Source of the DNA: Rhodoligotrophos defluvii
GTDB lineage: Bacteria; Pseudomonadota; Alphaproteobacteria; Rhizobiales; Im1
Length of the DNA stretch: 64,000 bases
Assembly: GCF_005281615.1 (NCBI RefSeq)
Contig: NZ_SZZM01000002.1
Span: 1 to 64,000, forward strand
Direction: 5' to 3'
Part shown: positions 30,306-39,465 of the stretch, one piece after another
How positions within the stretch are numbered: position 1 is the stretch's first letter
Layout of the letters: every line of letters begins with the position of its first letter
Made by a program: the position numbers and the translations under genes
Notes under the pieces: model-generated
What the model was told of the DNA's origin: nothing
What the model saw: the letters and a program-made list of their open reading frames with translations, nothing else
Database searches by the model: none

Positions 30306-30599
30306 TCAATGCATCGTGGTGATGTCATTATGATGATGCTGGGCGTTGTCGTGCTCGTGATATTCGTAGTTCTTCATATGATCGACCGTGCTGGATGTAA
30401 AACAGACGACGTTGTGGACAGAATTTACGATGAAATCCTTTGTCGCACCCGCTGTATCCACGATACGATCGACAACCGTCTTTCCGAAATCCGTCGTAGC
30501 GTTATACGCGCTGACCATCCAGCCCGGCAAATTGAATGAAAGAGTGATGACTGACGATTGAGCAGCCTTGTCAGAAGGATCGACCATCATTTCCGACAT
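30306..30599 (-). CDS. orphan 97-residue protein with His-rich tail
   Basis: I do not recognise this protein. It starts at 30599 behind AGGAG with ideal six-base spacing, so it is very likely translated. The N-terminus is acidic/polar, the centre (LPGWMVSAYNATTDFGKTVV and TAGATKDFIVNSVHNVV) is amphipathic or mildly hydrophobic, and the C-terminus is HEHDNAQHHHNDITTMH, which could bind metal. Base composition is clearly more AT-rich than the neighbours. It is convergent with the P450 gene, whose stop lies 84 bases away. It may be recently acquired. Confidence 0.72.
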   Translation of the reverse strand: MSEMMVDPSDKAAQSSVITLSFNLPGWMVSAYNATTDFGKTVVDRIVDTAGATKDFIVNSVHNVVCFTSSTVDHMKNYEYHEHDNAQHHHNDITTMH

Positions 30600-31008
30600 A
30601 AGAATCTCCTAATGAAATGAGCATCGAGCCTCTCTTACTCTCCTATGGACTATGTTTGGCAAATTTGCATCTTTTTTGTGATAAAGAAGTATTTATCCGG
30701 TCGTGCATTATACATTTGAGCAATTCAGCAATTTTACACTTTTGAATAAACCACGCCCGAATAAGTAAAACACTTGAAATCACAGACGCCTCTGTGAAAG
30801 CCTGAACGAGCCAAAGACGGGAAACTTCGCCCGCCCATCACGGACGGGCCGCGGTAGAGCAGACGGGCTGTTTCGCTGGAATTTGGAACCAAACGGGCCG
30901 CTGCGGGTTTATGAACTGGAGTTGGCGCCGCCGGCCTTGAGCCGCAATCCGCGGCTGCAGGGATAGAACCTAAGCCGATCTCAAGCCCTCTGAATTGGAC
31001 GAGCTGAA
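30600..31008. other. AT-rich intergenic patch with a promoter-like element
   Basis: About 410 bases without a gene. The part from 30600 to 30780 is strikingly AT-rich for this genome. On the minus strand TATAAT (30707-30712) is a perfect -10 about 108 bases before the orphan gene, but no good -35 is seen. The rest (30780-31008) looks like ordinary GC-rich intergenic DNA. Confidence 0.5.
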
Positions 31009-31245
31009 ATGACCAATGCTTCGAAAGCGGACGTGGTGAGACCGAGAGCTACGCGGCAGACGCGGGATGACGAGACCACCAAAGCCGCACGAGCGATCAT
31101 TGAAAGCGAGACGGCGGCTCGCGATGCCAAGACACATAGGCTACGCGCTGCCCGACTGGCCAAGGAAGCTGCGGATGCCGCGGAGCGAGCCCAGCCTCCG
31201 TCAAAGCCGCGTCCAGCGAAACCGAGGAAACGCTCTACCCCGTGA
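31009..31245 (+). CDS. small basic hypothetical protein
   Basis: The 78-residue product is helical and charged: VRPRATRQTRDDETTKAARA, then an Ala/Lys/Glu/Arg-rich helix and a Pro/Lys tail. Similar short proteins with a VRPRATRQTR start occur in Hyphomicrobiales as far as I recall, with no known function. A GAG-containing weak ribosome-binding site precedes the ATG. It is a single gene flanked by non-coding DNA. Confidence 0.6.
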   Translation: MTNASKADVVRPRATRQTRDDETTKAARAIIESETAARDAKTHRLRAARLAKEAADAAERAQPPSKPRPAKPRKRSTP

Positions 31246-31299
31246 CGGGCGGCTGACCAGTTCAGCGGTTCGAAGAAAGCGGAAACCCTTTAGCGGCTG

Positions 31300-31638
31300 T
31301 TAGGGAGCCTCTCTATTGGGCTCCTGCATCGGTCCGGGCCTTGGCTGCTGAACAAGCTTGCGTGCTTGCACATCGACCCTCGGCACCATGACTTCCTCGA
31401 CCTCTTCCGGGCTGACGTGCAAAATGTCCAATCGGTCGAGATCGATGCCCGGCCGCTCTGCTGCGAATTGGCGGGCGAGCTCCATCGCCCGAGCCTCGAT
31501 AGCTTCCCTTGAAGGCATCTCGCCGCCTTCAAACGTGATGCTGTCGTGAATGTGCGCGACGTTGCCCGTGTCCCTGTCGAAAACCACGCAGGCCTGGTGG
31601 TCGATGACCCGCAAGCCGGGCGAATGATCGAAATGCAT
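31300..31638 (-). CDS. hypothetical protein
   Basis: The 112-residue product has a good GGAGG site upstream of 31638. The N-terminal half could be a small beta-sheet unit (HSPGLRVIDHQACVVFDRD, VAHIHDSITFEGG). A helix follows with EAIEARAMELARQFAAERPG, then LHVSPEEVEEVMVPRVD. I do not recognise a family. It is upstream of no obvious partner; the next gene in the same direction lies 21 bases beyond its start. Confidence 0.62.
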   Translation of the reverse strand: MHFDHSPGLRVIDHQACVVFDRDTGNVAHIHDSITFEGGEMPSREAIEARAMELARQFAAERPGIDLDRLDILHVSPEEVEEVMVPRVDVQARKLVQQPRPGPMQEPNREAP

Positions 31639-31658
31639 TGCAGCCTCCCCTCACCTGC

Positions 31659-31976
31659 TCAGAAGATATGCAACGTGAACAGTGCCCTGGCAGCACACCT
31701 CGGACTGGTGGAAACAGCGACCGTCAGTGTTCTCAGCCCCTGCCGGTAAATTGCTGACCGCCACTGCCAGTAATAATTGCCGAAGTTCTCTTCCCCCGCT
31801 TGAACGGAGGCGGCGCGGGCGATCCCGGCGGCTTGAACCGATTCTCCGACCACCATGTTCAAGCTCGCTGTGACGAAGATATTGCCTGGCACCATGTTGA
31901 AATCGGAGGTCCGGGTCAGAAAGTCATCGCCTGCCCACTGGGACCAGGACCTCGTATGCATGTTGTTCACGGGCAT
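31659..31976 (-). CDS. hypothetical protein (weak)
   Basis: The 105-residue product begins at the ATG at 31976 (MPVNNMHTRSWSQWAGDDFL), with GAGGGAAG eight bases upstream. The frame is open further upstream but the longer version has no ribosome-binding site. An alternating hydrophobic pattern (GNIFVTASLNMVVGESVQAA, LRTLTVAVST) suggests beta-strands. No family is recognised. It may form an operon with the leftward gene 31300-31638. Confidence 0.42.
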   Translation of the reverse strand: MPVNNMHTRSWSQWAGDDFLTRTSDFNMVPGNIFVTASLNMVVGESVQAAGIARAASVQAGEENFGNYYWQWRSAIYRQGLRTLTVAVSTSPRCAARALFTLHIF

Positions 31977-32206
31977 AACACTTCCCTCGCTTGTCGATGG
32001 ACAGTGCCCGCTTCCCGCAGCGCCGCCCCATGAGATGGGGATGTCGGCAGGGATCGGCGTCGGATGATAGTGCGAGCCTGGACCCTCGCGCAATGGGCGA
32101 TGAATGGGGGGCCGGCCCCCAATGCTTCGTTTTGCATGACTTGGCCGAAGATCAGGATTAGATTGCCAGAATTGGGGCAAGCGAAAGCAAGAAACGGGGA
32201 AGGGAA

Positions 32207-32614
32207 ATGCCCAAGATCTCGCACATGTTCTTCAAGAGCGCCGTCCTGTTCCTGATTCTCGGCGTCTGCATGGGCATCGTCATGGCGATGACCGGCGACC
32301 ACAGCCCGATGGGTGCTCACGCGCACCTCAACCTTCTCGGCTGGGTCAGCAGCGCCTTGTTTGGCGGGTACTATGCATTGAACCCCGTCAAGGCCCAGCG
32401 AAAGCTCGCGGTCGCCCATTTCTACGTCTTCACCTTGGGCGTCGTCGTGATGATTCCCGCTCTTTATTTCATGCTGATGGGCAACACGGCACTGGAGCCG
32501 CTCGTCGCCGCCGGGTCGCTGATCGTGCTGGTCGGCGTGCTGCTGTTTGCTGCGGTCATGTTCACCAGCGAAAAGCCGGAAGCTGCTCTGCCCATGGGAA
32601 CGGTCGCCCGTTGA
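32207..32614 (+). CDS. small membrane protein resembling a heme-copper oxidase subunit I fragment
   Basis: The 135-residue product has four hydrophobic segments (about 8-28, 40-60, 68-90, 97-117). Between the first two it has HAHLNLLGWVSSALFGGYYA, which resembles the His-containing helix of cytochrome oxidase subunit I relatives. Similar stand-alone proteins exist in Proteobacteria. GGGAAGGGAA precedes the ATG. It may bind heme; that is inference. It has no oxidase genes near it. Confidence 0.75.
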   Translation: MPKISHMFFKSAVLFLILGVCMGIVMAMTGDHSPMGAHAHLNLLGWVSSALFGGYYALNPVKAQRKLAVAHFYVFTLGVVVMIPALYFMLMGNTALEPLVAAGSLIVLVGVLLFAAVMFTSEKPEAALPMGTVAR

Positions 32615-32644
32615 GCGGCCGTGCCGCGTGCCGCCGGTGCGGGA

Positions 32645-32821
32645 TCACACCCACAGATCGTCGCTTGCCGGGCTGACGTTGTCTTCGCCCTGGTCTTGAT
32701 GGTGCCGGTAATACGCGCATCGCGAGCCACCCTCCGACAGAAGGTTCTCTATCTCGATGAAAACAGCACCGTCATCTTCATCGACATACGTCTTTTGAGA
32801 ATCCACCACCCTGATCGACAC
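32645..32821 (-). CDS. 58-residue acidic protein, previously easy to miss
   Basis: A GTG at 32819-32821 is preceded by a near-perfect AAGGAGGG site six bases upstream. The product is MSIRVVDSQKTYVDEDDGAV, then FIEIENLLSEGGSRCAYYRH and an acidic end DQGEDNVSPASDDLWV. It is short, acidic and has one cysteine. No family is recognised. The forward-strand frame across the same bases lacks such a site and is considered its shadow. Confidence 0.6.
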   Translation of the reverse strand: MSIRVVDSQKTYVDEDDGAVFIEIENLLSEGGSRCAYYRHHQDQGEDNVSPASDDLWV

Positions 32822-32982
32822 GCTTGTCCCTCCTTGGTGCCGGAAATGCGCAATGCTGGCGTGAGAACCTGTCCAACTCTAGGCCAAATGGAGGCCGCAT
32901 CCGGTGATGCCTGGCAGCACAATCGGCCAGCCCTCACCAGAAGCACCCGGCAGGGGAACCCTGCAGAAGGCGGAGAATACCC

Positions 32983-33501
32983 GTGAGCACTGAGTCCCCG
33001 GTCGCGGCGCCACGAGCCGCGCAGCCATTATGGCCTCGCACATTGCTGTTGGCGGTCGCGGCGATCGAGAGCATGAGCGGCCTCTCCAATTCGGTCATCC
33101 TCTTCGGCGATATGTCCGAGGTGCCCGGGCCCGGGCTTGGCGGGTTGCTCATCAAGATCAGCTTGGCCCTTCATCCGCTCTTTGCGGTGGCCGCGCTGGT
33201 CTTCGTCAGCATCGGCTGGATATCCCAAGCCATCCTCGCCCTGGCGGCGGTGCTTGTTATCGAATGGCTGAGCATTCTGCCCTCAGCCGTGCACCACGGC
33301 TTGGATTTCCAAGGCCCGGGCGCCGTGTTCTCCACGATCTATTTCCTGGCGCTCCCGGCGCTGGCGCTTGCAGCGGCCGCGCTGGTCTGGCGCCATTCGC
33401 CAAGGCAAATCCTGCCTGTCCTGCTGGTCAGCATCCCGACGCTCGCCGGCATGGCCGGCTTCGCCGCCTTTGCCCTAGGCGTCATGATCTACGGCTTCTG
33501 A
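32983..33501 (+). CDS. hypothetical membrane protein
   Basis: The 172-residue product starts with a GTG at 32983 behind GGAG. It has about five hydrophobic segments (roughly 20-42, 54-76, 80-98, 112-136, 141-168). A short polar loop IEWLSILPSAVHHGLDFQGP carries two histidines. I do not recognise a family. It is convergent with the secreted protein gene 33517-33792, with 15 bases between the stops. Confidence 0.68.
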   Translation: MSTESPVAAPRAAQPLWPRTLLLAVAAIESMSGLSNSVILFGDMSEVPGPGLGGLLIKISLALHPLFAVAALVFVSIGWISQAILALAAVLVIEWLSILPSAVHHGLDFQGPGAVFSTIYFLALPALALAAAALVWRHSPRQILPVLLVSIPTLAGMAGFAAFALGVMIYGF

Positions 33502-33516
33502 CCCCGTGGCGCCGGC

Positions 33517-33792
33517 TCACGTCCCGAACGGCGGCACGTAGAGACAACGGGTGTGACCCGGTTTTGGCTGGCACATGTGAAAGCGACTGTCACGGCTCCG
33601 GCGCTCGCGGGCATCGCCAAAGGGAATGATTTCGCCAGTGGCGCGGATGAGCCACCCTCTCGACGTTGCTGTCACCGACCCGTCCGCGAGAGCATAGCAA
33701 TCTCGATCGTGGCAGCAGTCGACGTCATACCAGTCGTGGGCTAACGCTGGCGAAGACAACATCAGTAATGCAATGAGACACGTGCGAACCAT
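33517..33792 (-). CDS. small secreted Cys-rich protein (HDWYD family)
   Basis: The 91-residue product starts at 33792 behind GGAG. A signal peptide (MVRTCLIALLMLSSPALA) is followed by HDWYDVDCCHDRDCYAL and then a region ending in FHMCQPKPGHTRCLYVPP. The five mature cysteines suggest disulphides. This pattern is known to me from many Hyphomicrobiales hypothetical proteins, always without function. The long upstream frame extension is discounted, as it would hide the signal peptide. Confidence 0.78.
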   Translation of the reverse strand: MVRTCLIALLMLSSPALAHDWYDVDCCHDRDCYALADGSVTATSRGWLIRATGEIIPFGDARERRSRDSRFHMCQPKPGHTRCLYVPPFGT

Positions 33793-34027
33793 TCTCTTCT
33801 CCACAGCTCGGCTGCCTTTTCCGAGACGTGCGATGAAGGCAAGTGAGGTCCGCCCGTCGCCACTTGCGACCTTCAACGCAGCAGCGTCTGTCCATGCTCC
33901 CCGCGCAACGGTTTCGACCGGGTTAGCGATCCAATTTGCTACAGTAAACGTTACGGATTCGCATAAAGGTTGCGGTTTTTCGCCAGCAATTCTCGTATAA
34001 ATTGTCCACAATCGTGGAATCACGGCC

Positions 34028-36559
34028 ATGCTTGCGCGCGCAACGGCTTTTCGCCATCAAGCCAGCATGGTGTTGAACGCGGACCCCCTGCCCATCGACG
34101 ACGTGCTTCCCGAACTGCTGTCGGCGCTCAGCCGCGCCCATGCGGCGGTCCTCGTCGCGCCGCCGGGGGCCGGCAAGAGCACTCGGGTGCCCCTCGCGCT
34201 GCGCGAGGCCTCTTGGGCCCGCCAAGGGCGCATCCTCATGCTGGAGCCGCGCCGGCTCGCGGCCCGGGCGACGGCCCGCCGCATGGCCTCCCTGCTCGGG
34301 GAAGAGGTGGGGCACAGCATCGGCTACAGGGTGCGCTTCGAATCCAGGGTCTCCAGCGCAACCCGCATCGAGGTGCTCACGGAAGGTATCTTCACCCGGA
34401 TGCTGCAGGAAGATCCCGCACTGGCCGGGGTGAGCGTCGTCATCTTCGACGAGTTCCACGAGCGCAGCCTGGATGCGGATCTCGGCCTCGCCTTGGCCAT
34501 CGAGGCGCGCATCCTGCGGGAAGATCTGCGGATCCTGGTGATGTCCGCCACCATCGATGCAGCGCGAATAGCCAAACTGCTGGATGACGCGCCGGTTCTG
34601 GTCTCCGAAGGCCGCGCCTTTCCCGTCGAGACCCGCTATGTGGACCGCGATCCAATGGCGCGCCTCGAGCTGCAGGCGGCGGATGTGGCGGCCGCGGCGG
34701 TAAAGGCGGAGCGGGGTTCGGCCTTGGTCTTCCTTCCCGGACAGGCAGAGATCCGCCGCACGGCCGAGCACCTTGAGGGCAGGCTGCCGATGGAGGTCGA
34801 GGTCATTCCACTCTACGGCCAGCTCACGGCCGCGGAGCAGGATCGCGCGCTCAAGCCCGCGCCGCCTGGCCGGCGCAAGGTCGTGCTTGCCACCGCGATT
34901 GCCGAGACCTCCCTCACCATCGAAGGCGTGCGTATCGTCGTCGACAGTGGCTATGCGCGCAAGCCCGCCTATGATCCCGCCACCGGCCTGACCACGCTCG
35001 TGACGACGCGGGTGTCCCGTGCTGCCGCCGACCAGCGCCGCGGCCGCGCCGGCCGCACCGAGCCCGGCGTCTGCTACCGCCTGTGGAATGAAGGACAGAC
35101 CGCGGCGCTCGCGCCCTTCGACATGCCCGAAATCCTGCAGACGGATCTCGCCGGTTTCGCCCTCGACCTCGCCAACTGGGGCGTCACCGACCCCGCTCAG
35201 CTCGCCCTGCTCGATCAGCCGCCCAAGGCGGCCTGGCGGGAGGCCGTGACGCTGCTGCACAGCCTGCATGCCCTGGATGAGAACGGCCGCATCACGGCGG
35301 AAGGCAAGGCCCTTGCCAAGCTGCCTCTGCACCCGCGGCTCGCCCATATGGTGCACGCGGCCGCGCAGGACGGCGATCTCCTGACGGCGGCGGAGCTCGC
35401 CGTCCTGGTGACCGAGCGGGGGCTCGGCGGCGATGACGTGGACCTCGCCGAGCGCTGGCGGCGGTTCCGGCACGATCGCGCGCCGCGCGCGGAGGACGCG
35501 CGGCTTATGGCGCGGCGATGGGCGCAAGCCGCAGGCGGTGAGAACCGCGTGCCGGCGGAGACAGTCGGCATTGGACGGCACCTGGCGCGAGCCTATCCCG
35601 ACCGGATCGCCCAGAACGCGGGGGCCGCTGCCGGACAGCGCAGTGGGGGCGATGCCATCCGCTTCCGCATGGCCAACGGACGCTCCGCCTTTCTCGATTC
35701 GGTTGAGCCGGTGAGCCGCTCGGCCTTCCTGGTGGTCACCGACGTGACCGGCACCGCCGCAAGCGGCCGGATCCGGGGATGTGTCGCCCTCGCGCGCGCC
35801 GATCTCGAAGAGCTGTTCGCCGCCGACATCAGGGAAGAGGTCACCTTGTCCTTCGATTCGGCCTCACAGTCGGTTCGTGCCCGGCGTCGCCGAACGTTCG
35901 GCGCGCTCAGGCTCGATGAAGCGCCGGCGCCGATCGCCGATCCCGCCGCGGCCGCCGAGCTGCTCGCTGCGGCCATTGCGGAGAGGGGCGTCGGCATTTT
36001 GCCCTGGAGCAAGGAACAGCGGGCGCTGCGTGCCCGGGCGCACTACCTCGCCACCACGCTGGGCGCGCCATGGCCCGACCTGTCCGACCAAGCGCTTGCT
36101 GCCAACGGTGCTGCCTGGCTCGCGCCTTACATTGCCGGACGCACGTCCCTCGCCGAGATCACCGCGGCCGATCTGGCCGCCGCGCTCGACGCCATGTTGC
36201 CCTACCCGCAGCGCGCCGAACTCGACAGATTGCTGCCGTCGCACTTTTCGGCGCCGTCGGGCTCGCACATCCCCATCGACTATGAGACGGAGAATGGCCC
36301 GGTCCTTGCGGCGAGGGTGCAGGAGCTGTTCGGGCTCGACCGGCACCCCGCCGTCGCCGATGGTCGCGTTCCCCTGCGCGTGGTGCTGCTGTCGCCCGCC
36401 CATCGCCCCATTCAGACCACGCGTGACCTGCCCGGCTTCTGGCGCGGCAGCTGGCGCGATGTGGCCAAAGAGCTCAAGGGCCGCTACCCCCGTCACTTCT
36501 GGCCGGATGATCCCGTGACAGCCCAGGCAACGGCCCGGGCCAAGCCGAAGGGCGGGTGA
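34028..36559 (+). CDS. hrpB: ATP-dependent helicase HrpB
   Basis: The 843-residue DEAH-type helicase has Walker A VAPPGAGKST (43-52), motif II DEFHERS, motif III SATI and motif VI DQRRGRAGRTEPG. The helicase-associated and HrpB-specific C-terminal domains (about 430-843) include LPWSKEQRALRAR, PSHFSAPSGSHIPIDYE and GRYPRHFWPDDP. E. coli HrpB is non-essential and its role in RNA metabolism is unclear. The start at 34028 or the ATG at 34067 (MVLNADPLPIDD) are both possible; neither has a strong ribosome-binding site. Confidence 0.94.
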   Translation: MLARATAFRHQASMVLNADPLPIDDVLPELLSALSRAHAAVLVAPPGAGKSTRVPLALREASWARQGRILMLEPRRLAARATARRMASLLGEEVGHSIGYRVRFESRVSSATRIEVLTEGIFTRMLQEDPALAGVSVVIFDEFHERSLDADLGLALAIEARILREDLRILVMSATIDAARIAKLLDDAPVLVSEGRAFPVETRYVDRDPMARLELQAADVAAAAVKAERGSALVFLPGQAEIRRTAEHLEGRLPMEVEVIPLYGQLTAAEQDRALKPAPPGRRKVVLATAIAETSLTIEGVRIVVDSGYARKPAYDPATGLTTLVTTRVSRAAADQRRGRAGRTEPGVCYRLWNEGQTAALAPFDMPEILQTDLAGFALDLANWGVTDPAQLALLDQPPKAAWREAVTLLHSLHALDENGRITAEGKALAKLPLHPRLAHMVHAAAQDGDLLTAAELAVLVTERGLGGDDVDLAERWRRFRHDRAPRAEDARLMARRWAQAAGGENRVPAETVGIGRHLARAYPDRIAQNAGAAAGQRSGGDAIRFRMANGRSAFLDSVEPVSRSAFLVVTDVTGTAASGRIRGCVALARADLEELFAADIREEVTLSFDSASQSVRARRRRTFGALRLDEAPAPIADPAAAAELLAAAIAERGVGILPWSKEQRALRARAHYLATTLGAPWPDLSDQALAANGAAWLAPYIAGRTSLAEITAADLAAALDAMLPYPQRAELDRLLPSHFSAPSGSHIPIDYETENGPVLAARVQELFGLDRHPAVADGRVPLRVVLLSPAHRPIQTTRDLPGFWRGSWRDVAKELKGRYPRHFWPDDPVTAQATARAKPKGG

Positions 36560-36626
36560 CCTTTGCGCTTGTGACCTCGTCCGGTCGGTTGTAAGAGGGC
36601 CTGAAGACAAGCATGGAGAGATGCTC

Positions 36627-37679
36627 ATGGCGTCGCATCGTCTGCTTCTGGCGGGCGCGATCACTGCAGCTGTCCTGAATGCGCAACCGGGTTCCGCGGA
36701 GACCGTTCCCGCGGTCGGCCAGCTCAAATCGTTCAAGGACTGGGTGATAGGCTGTGACAACACGAGGCGCTGCACGGCGCTTGGGCTCACGCCGGAGAAC
36801 GGCAGCGACGGCTACATCGCCATCAAGCGCGACGGTGTTGCCGAATCGGCCCCGACGCTCACCCTCGTGGTGCTGATGCAGTCGCGCTTCAGAAGGCCCA
36901 CCCTCTCCGTTCAGCTCGACGGCAAGGCTCCGGACGGGAAATCCAGCTGGCGTGCGCGCATTGCCCAGCCCTATGCTCGGGTTGTGGTGACCGGGGCCGA
37001 TGCGATGAAGCTCATCGATGCCTTCCGCCAGGCGAAGACGCTTACCTTGCGCCTGAGCGAAAGAGGAAGAAAAGCAATCGACAGTGCGCCGGTTTCTCTC
37101 GCCGGTTCGGCGGCGGCACTGCTTTATATGGACGATCAGCAGCAGCGGGTGGACACCACGACCGCCCTGGTGAAGAAGGGCCCGGAGGCCGCACAGGCAG
37201 TGCCCCAGCCACCGGCGTCGCCGGTGCACGACGCGCTGCCCATGGTGGAGATCGCGAACCCGCCACCGCCGCCGGCCGGCATTCCCGCCGCCGACGACGA
37301 GAATTGCCAGGCCTATGATCCGCTTGCCCTGAAGGTGAATGCGATCAGCACCGTCTGGGGTATCTGCAGCAACGCTGCGGCCTACAATTTCGACTACCGG
37401 TTTTGGATCGACGGTGCGGCCGGGCCGCAGGAGCTTGCATTCTCGATGCCAGGGAGCCGGGAGAGTGCCACCTCCGTCTTGACCAATCCCGGACTGTCTG
37501 AAAGCGGAAGAGTGCTTTCCGCCTTCTACAAGGGCCGGGGTCTCGGCGATTGCGGGACAATCAGCGACTGGGTATGGGACGGCATCGGATTCAAGCTTCT
37601 GTCCTATTCCGCCATGGACACCTGCAGCGGCGTTGCGCCGGACGACTGGCCGGTCCTGTTCACCGCGAAAATGAAATAA
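36627..37679 (+). CDS. DUF1176 domain-containing secreted protein
   Basis: The 350-residue product starts at 36627 (MASHRLLLAGAITAAVL) because GGAG then sits eight bases upstream; the ATG at 36621 is too close. The signal peptide is about 24 residues. LKSFKDWVIGCDNTRRCTA is the DUF1176 hallmark. A proline-rich linker at about 200-220 separates two domains. The C-terminal domain has cysteine pairs that could be disulphides. Function is unknown for the family. Confidence 0.85.
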   Translation: MASHRLLLAGAITAAVLNAQPGSAETVPAVGQLKSFKDWVIGCDNTRRCTALGLTPENGSDGYIAIKRDGVAESAPTLTLVVLMQSRFRRPTLSVQLDGKAPDGKSSWRARIAQPYARVVVTGADAMKLIDAFRQAKTLTLRLSERGRKAIDSAPVSLAGSAAALLYMDDQQQRVDTTTALVKKGPEAAQAVPQPPASPVHDALPMVEIANPPPPPAGIPAADDENCQAYDPLALKVNAISTVWGICSNAAAYNFDYRFWIDGAAGPQELAFSMPGSRESATSVLTNPGLSESGRVLSAFYKGRGLGDCGTISDWVWDGIGFKLLSYSAMDTCSGVAPDDWPVLFTAKMK

Positions 37680-37880
37680 GAGCCGCGCATCACCAGAACG
37701 TCTGGCCTTCCCTTGTGCGCCTTGGCAGCCCGGCCATCCGAGCCATGCGTCGCGCGCATCAGTGTATCGGCAGCTTTCGCATGACGCATCCCTTCCAAAC
37801 CGGATGCCACTCCCTATAATCCGCGCTCGCAAGCCCTATGCTCCGGCCGCTTCCCCTGGCGGCCAGAACGGACGTGACCC

Positions 37881-39314
37881 ATGTATCCCGACAGTTTGCT
37901 CCACATAGACGGCGTCTGGTGCCGCGGCGCCGCCGGCAAGCGCGGAACGGTGCTCAATCCTGCCACCGGCACGCCCCTTGGCCATGTCGAGCATGCCGAC
38001 ATTGCCGATCTCGACCGCGCGCTCGGCGCCGTGGAGAAAGGTTTCCGCACCTGGCGGCGCATGTCGGCTTACGACCGCTACAGGATCATGCGCAAGGCGG
38101 CCGACCTCCTGCGCGAACGGGCCGACGAGATTGCCCGCATCATGACGCTCGAGCAGGGCAAGCCCCTGGCCGATTCCCATGCCGAGACGCTGCGCGGCGC
38201 CGATACCATCGACTGGTTTGCCGAGGAAGGGCGCCGCGCTTATGGCAAGATCGTGCCTTCGCGCGCCGAGCACGTGCAGCAATATGTGGTGAAGGAGCCG
38301 GTCGGTCCCGTCGCCGCCTTCACCCCGTGGAACTTTCCCATCAACCAGGCGGTGCGCAAGGTTGCAGCGGCGCTGGCCTGCGGCTGCTCCGTTATCCTGA
38401 AAGGGCCGGAAGAGACGCCGGCGAGCTGCGCGGCGCTCGTGCAGGCCTTCATCGACGCAGGCACGCCGGCCGGCGTGGTCAATCTGGTGTTCGGCGTGCC
38501 GGCAATGATCTCGGAATATCTCATCCCGCATCCGGTGATCCGCAAGATTTCCTTCACCGGCTCCACGGCGGTAGGCAAGCACCTCGCCTCGCTCGCCGGC
38601 CGCCACATGAAGCGGGTCACCATGGAGCTGGGCGGCCACTCGCCCGTGCTGGTCTTCGACGATGCGGACCTGCCTTCCGCCATCGACATCCTGGTCAGCC
38701 GCAAGTTCCGCAACGCGGGCCAGACCTGCACCTCGCCCTCGCGCCTTCTGGTCCAGGATGGCCTCTATGACCGTTTCGTCGACGCGTTCATCACGGCCGC
38801 CGAGAAGGTCAAGGTGGGCGACGGCCTCGAGCCGGGGGTCGAGATGGGGCCTCTGGCCCATGTCCGCCGCCTCGAGGCCATGGAAGCCCTGGTGGCGGAC
38901 GCGATCGCGCAAGGAGGCCGCCTGCGCACGGGCGGCCACCGCATCGGCAACCGGGGCTATTTCTTTGCGCCCACCGTGCTCACCGAGGTGCCCGTGAGCG
39001 CGCGCATCATGAACGAGGAGCCGTTCGGACCGGTGCTGCCGATCCTGCGCTTCTCCACCTATGAGGAAGCCATGGCGGAAGCCAACCGCCTGGCCTATGG
39101 CCTGACGGCTTATGCCTATACCCGCTCCGCGCGCATCGCGGCCGATATCGCCCGCGACATCGAAAGCGGCATGGTGTCGATCAACCACCAGGGCTTGGGC
39201 ATGATCGAGGTCCCCTTCGGCGGGGTGAAGGATTCTGGCTATGGCTCGGAAGGCGGCAGCGAGGCCATGGACGACTACCTCGTGAACAAGGTCGTCACGC
39301 TCAACATCCTCTAA
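37881..39314 (+). CDS. NAD(P)-dependent aldehyde dehydrogenase (succinate-semialdehyde dehydrogenase-like)
   Basis: The 477-residue enzyme oxidises an aldehyde to the acid. The cofactor region is FTPWNFPINQAVRKVAAAL with KGPEETP. The general base is E249 in MELGGHSP, the catalytic Cys is C283 in AGQTCTSPSR, and EEPFGPVLP is present. Overall it resembles the succinate-/aspartate-semialdehyde group. It is near an Ehu-like transporter and a DoeB-like deacylase, which would fit an ectoine or diaminobutyrate route (DoeC role), but strand and spacing do not make one operon. Confidence 0.9.
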   Translation: MYPDSLLHIDGVWCRGAAGKRGTVLNPATGTPLGHVEHADIADLDRALGAVEKGFRTWRRMSAYDRYRIMRKAADLLRERADEIARIMTLEQGKPLADSHAETLRGADTIDWFAEEGRRAYGKIVPSRAEHVQQYVVKEPVGPVAAFTPWNFPINQAVRKVAAALACGCSVILKGPEETPASCAALVQAFIDAGTPAGVVNLVFGVPAMISEYLIPHPVIRKISFTGSTAVGKHLASLAGRHMKRVTMELGGHSPVLVFDDADLPSAIDILVSRKFRNAGQTCTSPSRLLVQDGLYDRFVDAFITAAEKVKVGDGLEPGVEMGPLAHVRRLEAMEALVADAIAQGGRLRTGGHRIGNRGYFFAPTVLTEVPVSARIMNEEPFGPVLPILRFSTYEEAMAEANRLAYGLTAYAYTRSARIAADIARDIESGMVSINHQGLGMIEVPFGGVKDSGYGSEGGSEAMDDYLVNKVVTLNIL

Positions 39315-39338
39315 TGGCTCGCGCCGTGTGCTCCTGGA

Positions 39339-39415
39339 TGCCCTGGTCAAGCCAGGGCATGACGAAATGCTTATGTTTCAAATACTTGCGTCACCGCCGG
39401 GTACCGACCCGGCGG
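39339..39415. terminator. two adjacent hairpins between convergent genes
   Basis: TGCCCTGG-TCAAG-CCAGGGCA (39339-39359) and CCGCCGGGT-ACCG-ACCCGGCGG (39394-39415) are perfect stems of 8 and 9 bp. They lie between the convergent aldehyde dehydrogenase and permease genes. The first resembles the GGTCAAGCC palindromes dispersed in Hyphomicrobiales; both may serve as transcript ends. Confidence 0.5.
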
Positions 39416-39465
39416 TCCAGGGGCCAAGATAAAAAGCTTGTGCCCTTGACGGCCTATCGACTGCT

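Noticed and set aside
32621-32986. 121-residue forward frame
   Set aside because: No domain and no convincing start signal; the opposite strand has a 58-residue frame with a near-perfect ribosome-binding site.
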